Positions 15,906 to 23,959 of a stretch of 64,000 bases of DNA are shown piece after piece. Position 1 is the first letter of the stretch. Each line of letters opens with the position of its first letter. The position numbers and the translations under genes are program-made. Source of the DNA: Arthrobacter sp. SLBN-112 (lineage in GTDB: Bacteria; Actinomycetota; Actinomycetes; Actinomycetales; Micrococcaceae); contig NZ_VFMU01000001.1 in the NCBI RefSeq assembly GCF_006715225.1, positions 124,001 through 188,000 of the forward strand, read 5' to 3'. The notes under the pieces are model-generated. The model did not search any database and was not told the origin of the DNA. It saw only the letters and a program-made list of their open reading frames with translations.

Positions 15906-16394
15906 GTGCGTGCCGAGGACCTGAAAGTTTCCCTGCCCGTCGTCCGCCGGGAAACCACGGCTGCCGAGGCCGGGCGGCTGATCGCGGACAGCGGCCTGGT
16001 GGGGCTGGTGATCGCGAACCGGCGTGGAGTTCCCACCGCCATTGTCTCCGCCGTCGACGTCCTGCGGCTCATGCTGCCCGGCTACCTGCTGGACGATGTC
16101 TCCCTCGCCGCAGTTTTCGACGAGGCCGCGGCCACCGAATTGTGGGACCACATCTCCGAGCGGACCGTGGGCGAAATGCTCGACGACGAGGGCGTTGCCG
16201 TCCGCAAAATTCTTTCCATCGAGTCCGACGCCACCCTGGTGGAGATCGCGGCGCGGATGGTGGACGCCAGGACCCAGATCGCCCTGCTCCAGGATTCACC
16301 TCCCGACGCCCCAATGTTCGTGACGCTTCCTGCCGTCATCAGCGCCGTCCTGGCAACAGCCCGCGGCACCGGGACCGGAGCCGGGGACCAGTGA
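15906..16394 (+). CDS. CBS-domain protein
   Basis: 162 residues from GTG at 15906, with TAGGAGC just upstream. The protein is a tandem CBS pair: first unit about residues 1-62 (VVRRETTAAEAGRLIADSGL, then GVPTAIVSAVDVLRLMLP), second about 85-155 (ISERTVGEMLDDEGVAVRKI, then ATLVEIAARMVDARTQIALL). Such modules bind adenosine nucleotides and regulate partner enzymes or transporters. The stop overlaps the GTG of the next gene (GTGA), an ArsB/NhaD-type transporter, so it is very likely a regulatory partner of that transporter. It is cytosolic, with no membrane segment. Confidence 0.85.
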   Translation: MRAEDLKVSLPVVRRETTAAEAGRLIADSGLVGLVIANRRGVPTAIVSAVDVLRLMLPGYLLDDVSLAAVFDEAAATELWDHISERTVGEMLDDEGVAVRKILSIESDATLVEIAARMVDARTQIALLQDSPPDAPMFVTLPAVISAVLATARGTGTGAGDQ

Positions 16395-17683
16395 CCATCC
16401 AGGTTGTGCTTGCGCTCGCGGTCTTCCTGGCGGCCTATGTCCTGATCGCTACCGAAAAGCTGCCGCGGCTGACCACGGCGCTGGGCGGCGCCGCGGCGAT
16501 GGTCCTGATCGGGGCCACGGACGACCAGGGGATGTTCTTCTCGCCGGAGAGCGGAATCGACTGGAACGTCATCTTCCTCCTGCTGGCCATGATGATCATC
16601 GTCGGCATCATCAGGCAAACCGGGCTGTTCGAGTTCCTCGCCATCTGGGCAGCGAAAAAGGCCAGGGGCTACCCCTTCCGGATCATGGTGATCCTGGTGC
16701 TGATCACTGCCGTGCTTTCGGCATTCCTGGACAACGTCACCACCGTCCTGCTCACCGCTCCCGTGACGCTCCTGGTCTGCGAACGCCTGGCGGCGCCCCC
16801 TGTGCCGTTCCTGATCGCGGAAGTAATGGCCAGCAACATCGGCGGCGCGTCCACACTCATCGGCGACCCGCCCAACATCATCATCGCCAGCCGCGGAAAC
16901 CTGACCTTCAACGACTTCATCATCAACCTGGCGCCCATCGTGGCAGTCCTCCTCCTGGTCTTCATCGGGCTGTGCCGCGTGATGTTCCGCACCGCCTTCC
17001 GCTTCCATCCGGAGCGCGCGGCCCGCGTTATGGCGCTGAACGAGAGGGAGGCCCTTGGCGAAAGGCAGTTGCTGGTGAAATGCCTGGTGGTGGTGGGGTT
17101 GGTGCTGGCCGGTTTCGTTGCCCGCCCGTTGCTTGGCCTTGCACCGTCCGTGGTGGCCATGCTCGGCGCGGGCTTCCTGGTGCTACTTGCCCGCCTGGAA
17201 CCGCGGAAGGTGTTCGCGGACGTGGAGTGGGAGACGCTTCTGTTCTTCGCCGGCCTCTTCATCATGGTTGGTTCCTTGGTCAACCTGGGGGTGGTCCGCT
17301 CAGTGGGCGAATTCATGGCGGGCCTGATCGGGGAGCAGTACGACGTCGCCGCCCTGGCCTTGCTGGGAGGTTCGGCGGTGCTGTCCGGCATCATCGACAA
17401 CATTCCCTACGTCGCCACGCTGGCCCCCATCACGCAAAGCCTGGTGGAGGCAGGTGGCGATCCGGCCAGGCCCCTTTGGTGGGCGCTGGCCCTCGGAGCT
17501 GACCTGGGTGGCAATGCCACAGCCGTTGGAGCCAGCGCCAATGTGGTGGTCATCGGCATTGCGAAGCGATACGACCACCCCATTTCGTTCTGGACCTTCA
17601 CCAAGTACGGGCTGGTGGTCACCGCAGTGACCATCGGGCTTTGCCTGCCGTACCTGTACATCCGCTATTACCTGTTCGGATAA
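16391..17683 (+). CDS. ArsB/NhaD (SLC13/P-protein type) ion transporter
   Basis: 430 residues from GTG at 16391. About twelve hydrophobic helices with two inverted halves typical of the ion-transporter superfamily. Signature segments are LSAFLDNVTTVLLTAPVTLL, SNIGGASTLIGDPPNIIIAS in the first half and SGIIDNIPYVATLAPITQSL, ADLGGNATAVGASANVVVIG in the second; these re-entrant motifs hold the substrate in the family. It is closest in pattern to YjiP/OCA2-type proteins and NhaD. Na+/H+ exchange or oxyanion/dicarboxylate movement are possible. The CBS gene overlaps its start by 4 bases, arguing for nucleotide-responsive control. Confidence 0.85.
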   Translation: MTIQVVLALAVFLAAYVLIATEKLPRLTTALGGAAAMVLIGATDDQGMFFSPESGIDWNVIFLLLAMMIIVGIIRQTGLFEFLAIWAAKKARGYPFRIMVILVLITAVLSAFLDNVTTVLLTAPVTLLVCERLAAPPVPFLIAEVMASNIGGASTLIGDPPNIIIASRGNLTFNDFIINLAPIVAVLLLVFIGLCRVMFRTAFRFHPERAARVMALNEREALGERQLLVKCLVVVGLVLAGFVARPLLGLAPSVVAMLGAGFLVLLARLEPRKVFADVEWETLLFFAGLFIMVGSLVNLGVVRSVGEFMAGLIGEQYDVAALALLGGSAVLSGIIDNIPYVATLAPITQSLVEAGGDPARPLWWALALGADLGGNATAVGASANVVVIGIAKRYDHPISFWTFTKYGLVVTAVTIGLCLPYLYIRYYLFG

Positions 17684-17880
17684 CGGCGGGGCGCCGGGGC
17701 CGGTCCCTGCCGGACCTGGTGCGGGATGTTATGCAGGACCGGGAGGACGACCCGCCCGGCACCGGGCTGGGCCTGGCCACCGCTGCCCGGATCGCCGTCG
17801 CGAGCGGAGGACGGCTTGAAATCGGACCCGTCCCCTGGGACGGCACCATGGTCACCATCCGCCTGGGCGCCAACAGCTGA
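17684..17880 (+). pseudogene. C-terminal remnant of a sensor histidine kinase
   Basis: Directly after the transporter stop codon an open frame encodes LPDLVRDVMQDRED followed by GTGLGLATAARIAVASGGRL and a short strand ending TMVTIRLGANS. This is the G2/G3 end of a HATPase_c domain: only the last 50-60 residues of a histidine kinase. There is no HisKA region or start with a ribosome site; the first in-frame ATG is at 17731. It is therefore most likely the tail left by a deletion. A tiny expressed protein cannot be excluded but would lack the ATP-binding N box. Confidence 0.7.
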
Positions 17881-17889
17881 CGCGATGCC

Positions 17890-19251
17890 TCAGGGGTGGT
17901 CCCTCAGGGCGCGGACCATCGGCGCTTTTCCAAGGGCCGTCCGTTCAAGCTGGGCCACCACCTTCACGTCCACGGGGGTATGCAGCGCACCGGCGGTGAG
18001 GAGGGCGTCGGCTACCGCCGCCCGGATTCCTTCCACGGATTGCCCGGGCGTGAGTCCGGCCAGCAGCACCCGCAGCCCGGAGGGTTCCTGGACCACCTGC
18101 CAGCCTGCGACGGCGGCCTGGTCCAGGACACGGTGGAAAACGTTCGGGTGCACGTGGGCAACTCCTGTCCTGCCGGGCAGCTGCAGGACGTCCTCGATGC
18201 GCCCCTCGATTTCCTCCAGGATGGTGAAGCTTCGCCCGCAGGGGCAGCCCCTGCGGCCCAGCCTTACGGTGTCGGACATCTCGTACCTGATCAACGGCAG
18301 GGTGCGCGAGAACAGGACGGTGGCCAGGAGCCTGGCCCCGGTTGTCCCGGCGGGCACCGGCCTGCCTGCCTGGTCCACGGGCTCGATAATCACGAGGTCC
18401 TCGTAAACGTGCCGGTTCCGGTAGGTGCAGGGGGAAGCGATACCGGCCGTTTCGGTGGCGGCGTAGACGTCGAACGGGGCACGTCCCCACGCGGCTTCCA
18501 GTTCCGATGCGGCGTGGGGGCTGAGCACTTCGGAGGCTGACATGACCCCCTGCGGCGCAATGTGCAGCCGCCCGGCCTGCTGCTCTGCGGCGAGGGGTTT
18601 GAGTGCTGAGGCGTAACCGACGAGGATCCTGGGTTGGAACCGGTTCAGCGCGGCCACGTTCGCATCCATGGGAGCGGTGACGTCCAGGCGGAGGGTGGGG
18701 ATGATCCTGGAGCGCACGGAGGCGCCGACGACGGCTGACTGGTGGGTGGGCACGCGCGAGCTGACCAGTGCCACCTTCAGCGGCCGGGTCAGGCCGGCGG
18801 AGATCCCGGCCCAGTCATTCGCTCGGGCGTACGAGGCCAGGACCGAAGCCCATTCCGAGCGGTTCCAGACGAAGATTCCGCGGCGGCCGGTGGTCCCGGC
18901 CGTCGCCGCCGCCCACCACCGGCCCCGCCACGGCCGGCCGGGGTCTCCGCCGCTCCCGGCCAGGGACCGCAGATGCTCCTCCAGTTCCGCCATCGTCAGA
19001 TCCGGGGTGGTGATGGCCTCGTCGAAATGCTCCATCAGGTCGGCTTTGGTCACCGGCGGCAGCTGATCCAGCGGAGCGTCATGCAGGCCCGCGTGTTGCC
19101 GGCGGTAGAACTCCGAGCCGGCGTAGGCGGCCCGGCGCAGCTCCTTCAGGGCATGGTCCTGATGGGCTGCGATCCGGGCAGCGTCCCAGCGGTCCCGCTT
19201 CCGCAACGCGGCCCGCAGGTACAGCACGTGGGAGACGAGGCGGAGGTCCAC
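17890..19251 (-). CDS. PaaK-like adenylate-forming ligase
   Basis: 453 residues starting at GTG 19251. The phenylacetate-CoA ligase layout is visible: an N-terminal helical part (LRRAAYAGSEFYRRQHAG, PPVTKADLMEHFD), the P-loop AATAGTTGRRGIFVW at about 115, the adenylate motif YAATETAGIAS, the RYEMSDTVRL hinge and a CPCGRSF Cys pair like the zinc-type knuckle of this group. A C-terminal lid domain follows with a late lysine (TALGKAP). It would activate a carboxylate as acyl-AMP. No paa cluster, thioesterase or carrier protein adjoins it, so the substrate is unknown; such orphan members can also make capsule or amide precursors. Confidence 0.8.
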   Translation of the reverse strand: MDLRLVSHVLYLRAALRKRDRWDAARIAAHQDHALKELRRAAYAGSEFYRRQHAGLHDAPLDQLPPVTKADLMEHFDEAITTPDLTMAELEEHLRSLAGSGGDPGRPWRGRWWAAATAGTTGRRGIFVWNRSEWASVLASYARANDWAGISAGLTRPLKVALVSSRVPTHQSAVVGASVRSRIIPTLRLDVTAPMDANVAALNRFQPRILVGYASALKPLAAEQQAGRLHIAPQGVMSASEVLSPHAASELEAAWGRAPFDVYAATETAGIASPCTYRNRHVYEDLVIIEPVDQAGRPVPAGTTGARLLATVLFSRTLPLIRYEMSDTVRLGRRGCPCGRSFTILEEIEGRIEDVLQLPGRTGVAHVHPNVFHRVLDQAAVAGWQVVQEPSGLRVLLAGLTPGQSVEGIRAAVADALLTAGALHTPVDVKVVAQLERTALGKAPMVRALRDHP

Positions 19252-19278
19252 AATGCACCGCCTGACGGTTACGGCCTG

Positions 19279-19824
19279 TCAGCCCTGCTTGACCAGCGCT
19301 GCCTCCAACGTGATCTTCACCTTGTCGCTGACCAAAACGCCGCCGGCTTCCAGGGCAGCGTTCCAGGTCAGGCCGAATTCCTTGCGGCTGATTTCGGCTT
19401 CTGCGGAAAAGCCGGCCCGGGTGGCGCCAAAGGGATCTACCGCAACGCCGGTGAACTCCACTTCAAGCTCCACGGGACGGGTGACGCCCTTGATGGTCAG
19501 GTCCCCCGTCAGGGTGTACTCCTCCCCGTTCCCTTCAATGTGGGTGCCGCGGAACGTCATCTCCGGATACCGCTCGACGTCGAAGAAATCCGCACCCTTC
19601 ACGTGCGCGTCCCGGTTGGCGTCACCGGAATCGAAGCTGGCCGTGGACACCGTGGCGTGGACCGAGGACTCTTCCAGGGAATGCCCAACCCGGGCCTCGG
19701 CGCTGGCCTCCGTGAAGCGGCCGCGCACCTTGCTGATTCCGGCATGGCGGACGCTGAAGCCGACCTCGCTGTGTGACATGTCCAGGAGCCATGTTCCGGG
19801 CGTGAGTTCCTTGGGAAGGGTCAT
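19279..19824 (-). CDS. YceI-family lipid-binding-fold protein
   Basis: 181 residues from ATG at 19824, chosen because AAGGAG lies 7 bases upstream; an ATG two codons earlier is too close to that site. It matches YceI throughout: TWLLDMSHSEVGFSVRHAGI near the start, DSGDANRDAHVKGADFFDVE in the middle, TGDLTIKGVTRPVELEVEF and ISRKEFGLTWN toward the end. The family folds as a lipocalin-like barrel that can bind polyisoprenoids. There is no signal peptide here, so this copy is cytosolic, as in most actinobacteria. The role is usually linked to acid or osmotic stress, without a firm mechanism. Confidence 0.9.
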   Translation of the reverse strand: MTLPKELTPGTWLLDMSHSEVGFSVRHAGISKVRGRFTEASAEARVGHSLEESSVHATVSTASFDSGDANRDAHVKGADFFDVERYPEMTFRGTHIEGNGEEYTLTGDLTIKGVTRPVELEVEFTGVAVDPFGATRAGFSAEAEISRKEFGLTWNAALEAGGVLVSDKVKITLEAALVKQG

Positions 19825-19933
19825 GGTCATTCTCCTTACTCGTAGGGCCGCAGGCTTCGCTGCCCGATACAGGCGCAAGACTACGGATGCCCCTAAATAT
19901 TCCCCATAAAACCCGCAGATATAAGGGGGCCGG

Positions 19934-20398
19934 GTGAACCGGGAGGGAACTTCCGGCGTATACATAAGCGTGGCACTACGATTACTGACCGCACTGGCGC
20001 TGTTCATCGATGCCGGCGTCCATCTCTTCCTGGCCCCGGGTCACCAGGACGCGCAGCCGGGCACCGTCAGCCAGGGCACCCTGTTCCTCCTCGAAGCGGC
20101 CGCCGCCGTGATAGCCGGGGTCTGGGTGCTGGTGCGCGGAAGCCGCCCGGCTTATGCGCTGGCCTTCGCTGTGGCACTCAGCGCGTTCGCCGCCGTCGTG
20201 CTCTACAGGTATGTGGACATCCCGGCGATCGGACCGATCCCGGCGATGTACGATCCCGTCTGGTTCTTCTCCAAGACCCTCAGCGCTGTCGCGGAGGGAG
20301 CCGGGGCGCTGCTGGCGCTCGCGGGCCTGGTCCGCACCGGCCGCAGGGGAAGGGCCGACGCCGGCACCAGGTTCCCCGCCGGACGTCGCCGGCCGTGA
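19934..20398 (+). CDS. Four-helix membrane protein, unknown function
   Basis: 154 residues from GTG at 19934 (preceded by AAGGGGG); a GTG at 19970 that begins MALRLLTALALF is an alternative. Four hydrophobic helices span about residues 14-34, 48-67, 72-92 and 110-137, followed by a basic Arg-rich tail, which should be cytoplasmic. A conserved-looking loop is PAIGPIPAMYDPVWFFSKTL. The shape resembles small actinobacterial integral proteins of unknown role. It is divergent from the yceI-like gene, with 109 comparatively AT-rich bases between them. Confidence 0.65.
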   Translation: MNREGTSGVYISVALRLLTALALFIDAGVHLFLAPGHQDAQPGTVSQGTLFLLEAAAAVIAGVWVLVRGSRPAYALAFAVALSAFAAVVLYRYVDIPAIGPIPAMYDPVWFFSKTLSAVAEGAGALLALAGLVRTGRRGRADAGTRFPAGRRRP

Positions 20399-20440
20399 TG
20401 ATCACCGCAGCCGTTGGTACCATGCGGGTGGAGGTGGCTG

Positions 20441-21184
20441 ATGAGCGCAGCTGAGCGGGCAATGCCGGACGCCGTAGCCACCCTGGCCGCCTACCTCCTG
20501 GCGGCCCTGTGGCTGTCATCCCTGTCCGCCTCCGGGCTGGTCCCCCAACTGGCAGGCCTGTGCGCCGGCGCCCTGGTGACCGCGGCCGCCGTCGGCTCTG
20601 TCCTGCGGCGCATCCCTCGCTTCTCCACTCCGGCAGACCGCGTCACCCTGCTGCGGGCCGTCCTGGTGGCCCTCTGCGCCGTGGTGGCTGTTCCGCAGCT
20701 GTTTACCGGGCGCGACCCTGACCTCCTCCTGCCGGTCCTGGGCGGCATTGCCTTCCTGCTGGATGGGGTCGACGGAGCGGTGGCGAGGCGCACGGGAACA
20801 GCTTCCCCGGCGGGGGCACGCTTCGATGCCGCCACCGACGCCGCACTGGTGCTCGTGTTGTCGGTCGCAGCCGCCGTGGTGGCGGGACCGTGGACCGTGG
20901 CGATCGGGGGCATGTACTACGTGTTCGTGGCGGCGGGGTTCTTCCGCCCCCACCTTCGCGCTGCGCTCCCGCCCAGCTTTTCCCGCAAGGCCATCGGCGC
21001 CTTCCAGCCGCTGGCGCTGCTGGTGGCACTTCTCCCCGGCATCCCGCTGACCGCCGCCTTCCCGGCCCTGGCGCTTGCCCTGCTCACGTTTTCCTTCACC
21101 CGGGATGTAGTCCAGTTGGAGGCCCGGCCCCGTTCGGGGCTGCTGGACGCCGCCCTGGCGCGGACCGGACCTACTGCCCGTTAG
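20441..21184 (+). CDS. CDP-alcohol phosphatidyltransferase family protein
   Basis: 247 residues from ATG at 20441 with GGAGGT 7 bases before it. The family signature D-x2-DG-x2-AR-x8-G-x3-D-x3-D is complete (DGVDGAVARRTG, then AGARFDAATD, around residues 107-131). Six hydrophobic helices surround it. Enzymes of this family join CDP-diacylglycerol or another CDP-alcohol with an alcohol such as inositol, glycerol phosphate or choline in the membrane, with two metal ions held by the Asp residues. The particular product cannot be told from sequence. Its end overlaps the convergent hydrolase gene by 14 bases. Confidence 0.85.
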   Translation: MSAAERAMPDAVATLAAYLLAALWLSSLSASGLVPQLAGLCAGALVTAAAVGSVLRRIPRFSTPADRVTLLRAVLVALCAVVAVPQLFTGRDPDLLLPVLGGIAFLLDGVDGAVARRTGTASPAGARFDAATDAALVLVLSVAAAVVAGPWTVAIGGMYYVFVAAGFFRPHLRAALPPSFSRKAIGAFQPLALLVALLPGIPLTAAFPALALALLTFSFTRDVVQLEARPRSGLLDAALARTGPTAR

Positions 21185-21998
21185 CCAGGTGGTCCAGCAT
21201 GGCAGCGGCCACAGCGCCCGGTGAATCCTCGGTGGGGATGTGCTTGCCGTCCACCTCCACCAGGTCCGCGTTGGGGATCTCTTTCACGTAGCGGTGGGCG
21301 AACTCAATCTTTTGGAAATCGTCGTCCCGGCCCCAGACCAGGCGGGTGGGAATGGCAGCTTCCTTGAGGGCCGGCACCAGGTCCAGGGTGTAGCGGGCAT
21401 CGGCCGCCGCAGCCATGGCCATCCAGGACCGCGCCCGCGCCGGAGACTGCCAGGGAGACAGGTAATCTTCCAGTTCGTCCTCACTGAGGGTCCGCAGCGC
21501 GCAGGCCTGGGTGGATTTGCGGCGCGCGGCAAGGAGATCCTCCTCCGTGGTGTTCCGGCGGACCGCTGGGTCCCGGAAACGTTCGACGGCGGGCACCGGC
21601 CAGGAGTCGAACATGACGGCGTTCATCAGCACCATCTTCCGGATTCTTCCGCTGGTGGCGGCGAGCTGCTGGGCCACGCCGCCGCCGATGTCATGCGCGG
21701 CAACGTCGAACTGCGCGATCCCCAGGGCGTCCGCAGCCTGGAGCACTGTCTGCGCCAGGGCCGGGACGGTGCCCTGCTCAACGTTTAGTTCTCCCCCGCT
21801 GCGGCCGAACCCGGGAAAGTCGATGGCATAGCAGCGGCTGTGTGTGGCCAGGGCCGGCAGGACGGGCTGCCACACGCGGCTCCAGAAGGTGCCGTGCAGC
21901 AGGATCAGTGGCGGGGCGGTTTCGTCCCCGGTGGTGAGGTAGGACAGCGGAATGCCGTCCACCTCAACGGTGCGGCGCTCGACGGCAGGTGCTGCCAT
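21171..21998 (-). CDS. Alpha/beta hydrolase with Asp nucleophile (dehalogenase/epoxide-hydrolase-like)
   Basis: 275 residues starting at ATG 21998. The oxyanion segment is LILLHGTFWSRVW. The nucleophile elbow AHDIGGGVAQQL has Asp where Ser stands in esterases; Asp is typical of haloalkane and fluoroacetate dehalogenases and epoxide hydrolases. The acid is in VWGRDDDFQ and the base in VDGKHIPTEDSPGAV, completing the triad. A helical cap lies between (about 135-200). The gene just upstream on the same strand is a haloacid-dehalogenase-type HAD protein, so a shared role on halogenated substrates is possible but unproven. Confidence 0.85.
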   Translation of the reverse strand: MAAPAVERRTVEVDGIPLSYLTTGDETAPPLILLHGTFWSRVWQPVLPALATHSRCYAIDFPGFGRSGGELNVEQGTVPALAQTVLQAADALGIAQFDVAAHDIGGGVAQQLAATSGRIRKMVLMNAVMFDSWPVPAVERFRDPAVRRNTTEEDLLAARRKSTQACALRTLSEDELEDYLSPWQSPARARSWMAMAAAADARYTLDLVPALKEAAIPTRLVWGRDDDFQKIEFAHRYVKEIPNADLVEVDGKHIPTEDSPGAVAAAMLDHLANGQ

Positions 21999-22052
21999 GG
22001 GTGGTCTCCGTTTCCGATGGGATGTGCGGTGTCAGTGGTGACGGTGGCGTGC

Positions 22053-22727
22053 CTAGGCGGCGAGCACCGCGGGCAGTTCCGTCAGCGCCTTGATGGTGAT
22101 GTCCGGGGCCCGGAAGTATGACGGGTAGCGGGTGCCGGCCCTGTTCAGCCAGGCAGTCCGAAGCCCGGCCCTTGCTGCCCCGTGGATGTCCCAGGGGTGC
22201 ACGGCGACCAGCAGCATGCTTGAAGGCTCCGCTTGTGCCGATGCTGCCGCGTGCTCATAGGCGGCCCGGGCCGGCTTCCAGGCCGGGGCGTCCTCCACGG
22301 ACAGGAGCAGCTCGAAGTGGTCCCTGATACCGCCCGCAACAAACAGTTTGTTGGTGTTGGCTGCCGCCCCGTTGGTCAGGGTGATCAGCCGGTGCCCGGC
22401 GGCGGCCAGGGCACGCACGCCGTCCGGGACGTCCGGGTGCAGTGACAGGTTCTGCATGGCCGTCATGATCCGTTCGACGGCGGGGTCAAGGTCCCCGGAG
22501 ATCCCTTCGGCTGCCAGCAGGGTGCGGAGGGCTTCGGCACCGATGGCCGCGAAGGCTTCGTTGTCACCGCTGGCGGTAAGGGCGAAGCCGTCCCGCAGCA
22601 GGGTGGCGAACCAGAGCTTTGCCAGCTCCCGCGGTGCCCCGATCTGCGCGAATGCTTCGGCGAGCGGGGCCATGTCCGACAGGGTCTCGTTGACGTCAAA
22701 AACAATAACCAGCGGTTGGGCGGGCAT
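22053..22727 (-). CDS. HAD hydrolase, haloacid dehalogenase type II-like
   Basis: 224 residues from ATG at 22727, preceded by GGAAGGGAAG. HAD motifs: I, VIVFDVNETLSD with nucleophile Asp11; II, ITLTNG; III, AWKPARAAYEHAA with the conserved Lys; IV, VHPWDIHGAARAGLRTAWLN. The cap insertion follows motif I. This is the pattern of 2-haloacid dehalogenases type II, which hydrolyse L-2-haloacids to hydroxy acids, although many members act on phosphorylated compounds. It lies 54 bases upstream of the Asp-type alpha/beta hydrolase on the same strand. Confidence 0.85.
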   Translation of the reverse strand: MPAQPLVIVFDVNETLSDMAPLAEAFAQIGAPRELAKLWFATLLRDGFALTASGDNEAFAAIGAEALRTLLAAEGISGDLDPAVERIMTAMQNLSLHPDVPDGVRALAAAGHRLITLTNGAAANTNKLFVAGGIRDHFELLLSVEDAPAWKPARAAYEHAAASAQAEPSSMLLVAVHPWDIHGAARAGLRTAWLNRAGTRYPSYFRAPDITIKALTELPAVLAA

Positions 22728-22767
22728 GATCTTCCCTTCCTGTTTCCGGAGGCGGACTATGAGTCTG

Positions 22768-23376
22768 CTACTTGGCGGGGTACTGGCTGGAGCGCAGCAG
22801 CCGGGCCAGGTGCACGGCGTTGCCGGCCAGCCCTGCATTGGTGGCGGCCACCGGATCCGGCACCTGGTCAAGGTCCTTGAAGTCCACGGTCTGCATGGCC
22901 TCGCCCACCCAGTAGGTGCCGCCCTGCGCCGGCAGGCTGAAACCGACATCGTTAAGGCCCTGCATCATGTCGGCGATGACCTTGTGCGCCCCGTCCTCGT
23001 TGCCCACCACCGCGACCGTGGCCACTTTCCCGTACATGACGGGCCGGCCGTCGTCGTCCGTTTCGGACAAATCCGCGTCCAGGCGCTCCATGACCTGCTG
23101 GGCCACGCTGCAGGGGTGGCCCATCCAGATGGGCGTGGAGAGGACCAGGATGTCCGCCGCCAGGATCCGCTCGCGGATCCCGGGCCACTGGTCCCCGTTG
23201 CCCATGTCCACCTGCACGCCGCGCTTCACGTCATAGTCCACGATCCGCAGGGAGTCTGTGGTGACACCCTGGCCTTCCAGTTCGTCCAGGATGTGCTGGG
23301 CCATCAGCTCGCTGCTGGAGGGCTCCGGGGAAGGCGTCAGGGTGCAAACGAGGGCAAGAGCGGACAGTTCGGACAT
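22768..23376 (-). CDS. NADPH-dependent FMN reductase / flavodoxin-fold oxidoreductase
   Basis: 202 residues from ATG at 23376. The flavodoxin fold is seen in the N-terminal LALVCTLTPSPEPSSSELMA (FMN phosphate loop), the central ADILVLSTPIWMGHPCSVAQ segment that wraps the flavin (PIW.G motif), and AVVGNEDGAHKVIADMMQGL. It would reduce FMN or quinone-like compounds with NAD(P)H in the cytosol. Between its start and the divergent gene lie two strong palindromes (23394-23410 and 23417-23432), so expression is probably controlled by a repressor sensing a reactive compound. The HAD gene starts 41 bases downstream of its end, on the same strand. Confidence 0.85.
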   Translation of the reverse strand: MSELSALALVCTLTPSPEPSSSELMAQHILDELEGQGVTTDSLRIVDYDVKRGVQVDMGNGDQWPGIRERILAADILVLSTPIWMGHPCSVAQQVMERLDADLSETDDDGRPVMYGKVATVAVVGNEDGAHKVIADMMQGLNDVGFSLPAQGGTYWVGEAMQTVDFKDLDQVPDPVAATNAGLAGNAVHLARLLRSSQYPAK

Positions 23377-23393
23377 CGGCGGAAACTCCCTTG

Positions 23394-23432
23394 ATTTTCG
23401 CAGCGAAAATAGTCAGTCTACTTAGCAGTAGA
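23394..23432. promoter_or_regulatory. Two adjacent palindromic operator candidates
   Basis: ATTTTCGCAGCGAAAAT at 23394-23410 is a perfect 8+1+8 palindrome starting 18 bases upstream of the FMN reductase-like start. TCTACTTAGCAGTAGA at 23417-23432 is a perfect 6+4+6 palindrome. They lie in the 119-base space between divergent genes. The second has an ACT/AGT core like sites of HxlR/YodB-type regulators (resemblance only). No regulator gene adjoins. Confidence 0.6.
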
Positions 23433-23495
23433 TCACAGGGGGTGCCGGCTGCACTACGGAAACTGTGATGACAGGTGCTGCGCAGAGAGGAGACG

Positions 23496-23906
23496 GTGAC
23501 GAGGCCAGGGAGAATCCATGGAACTGCCGTTCGCGTGCCTGCAGCACCGCGAACTGTCTTGACGTGGCTTCTCATGGCCGTCCTGCTGGTGGCCGCAGCT
23601 TCCTACTCGCAAGGCAGCAGGTACACCCTGGTGGCAGGGCAGGACTCGGTCCAGGCCCCGGCCCACACCTCAGCCCAGACAGCAGCAGCCGCCCATCCAC
23701 AGGATGATTCACAGCAGGATCATGCCTGCTGCCAGCGCTACCCGGCGTCGCGCAGCGAACCGGCGCCGCTGAGGACGGCTGTGCCGGACCCACCCGCCGT
23801 GGCGCTGGCCACCGGCACGGAATCCCTCCTGGCCAAGGGCCCTCCGGATGCCGAACCGAGGCGCCAGGCCCTCACACTGGACCAACTCTCCATCAGCCGG
23901 ACGTAG
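23496..23906 (+). CDS. Small secreted or membrane-anchored protein, unknown
   Basis: 136 residues from GTG at 23496, which follows AGAGGAG; an in-frame GTG at 23475 has no such site. A basic start leads to one hydrophobic helix (about 20-38, TWLLMAVLLVAAASYSQG) that acts as signal or anchor. The outer part is Ala/Gln/His-rich with a HACCQRY motif (two adjacent Cys), then a polar tail. The gene is 53 bases upstream of a copper-storage-like gene on the same strand, suggesting a role with copper; the CC motif and nearby His could bind it. No established family is recognised with confidence. Confidence 0.6.
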   Translation: MTRPGRIHGTAVRVPAAPRTVLTWLLMAVLLVAAASYSQGSRYTLVAGQDSVQAPAHTSAQTAAAAHPQDDSQQDHACCQRYPASRSEPAPLRTAVPDPPAVALATGTESLLAKGPPDAEPRRQALTLDQLSISRT

Positions 23907-23959
23907 ACGGGACGCTGTTCCCCGCCCACAACTCCGATGACCAGAAATGAGAGACCACA

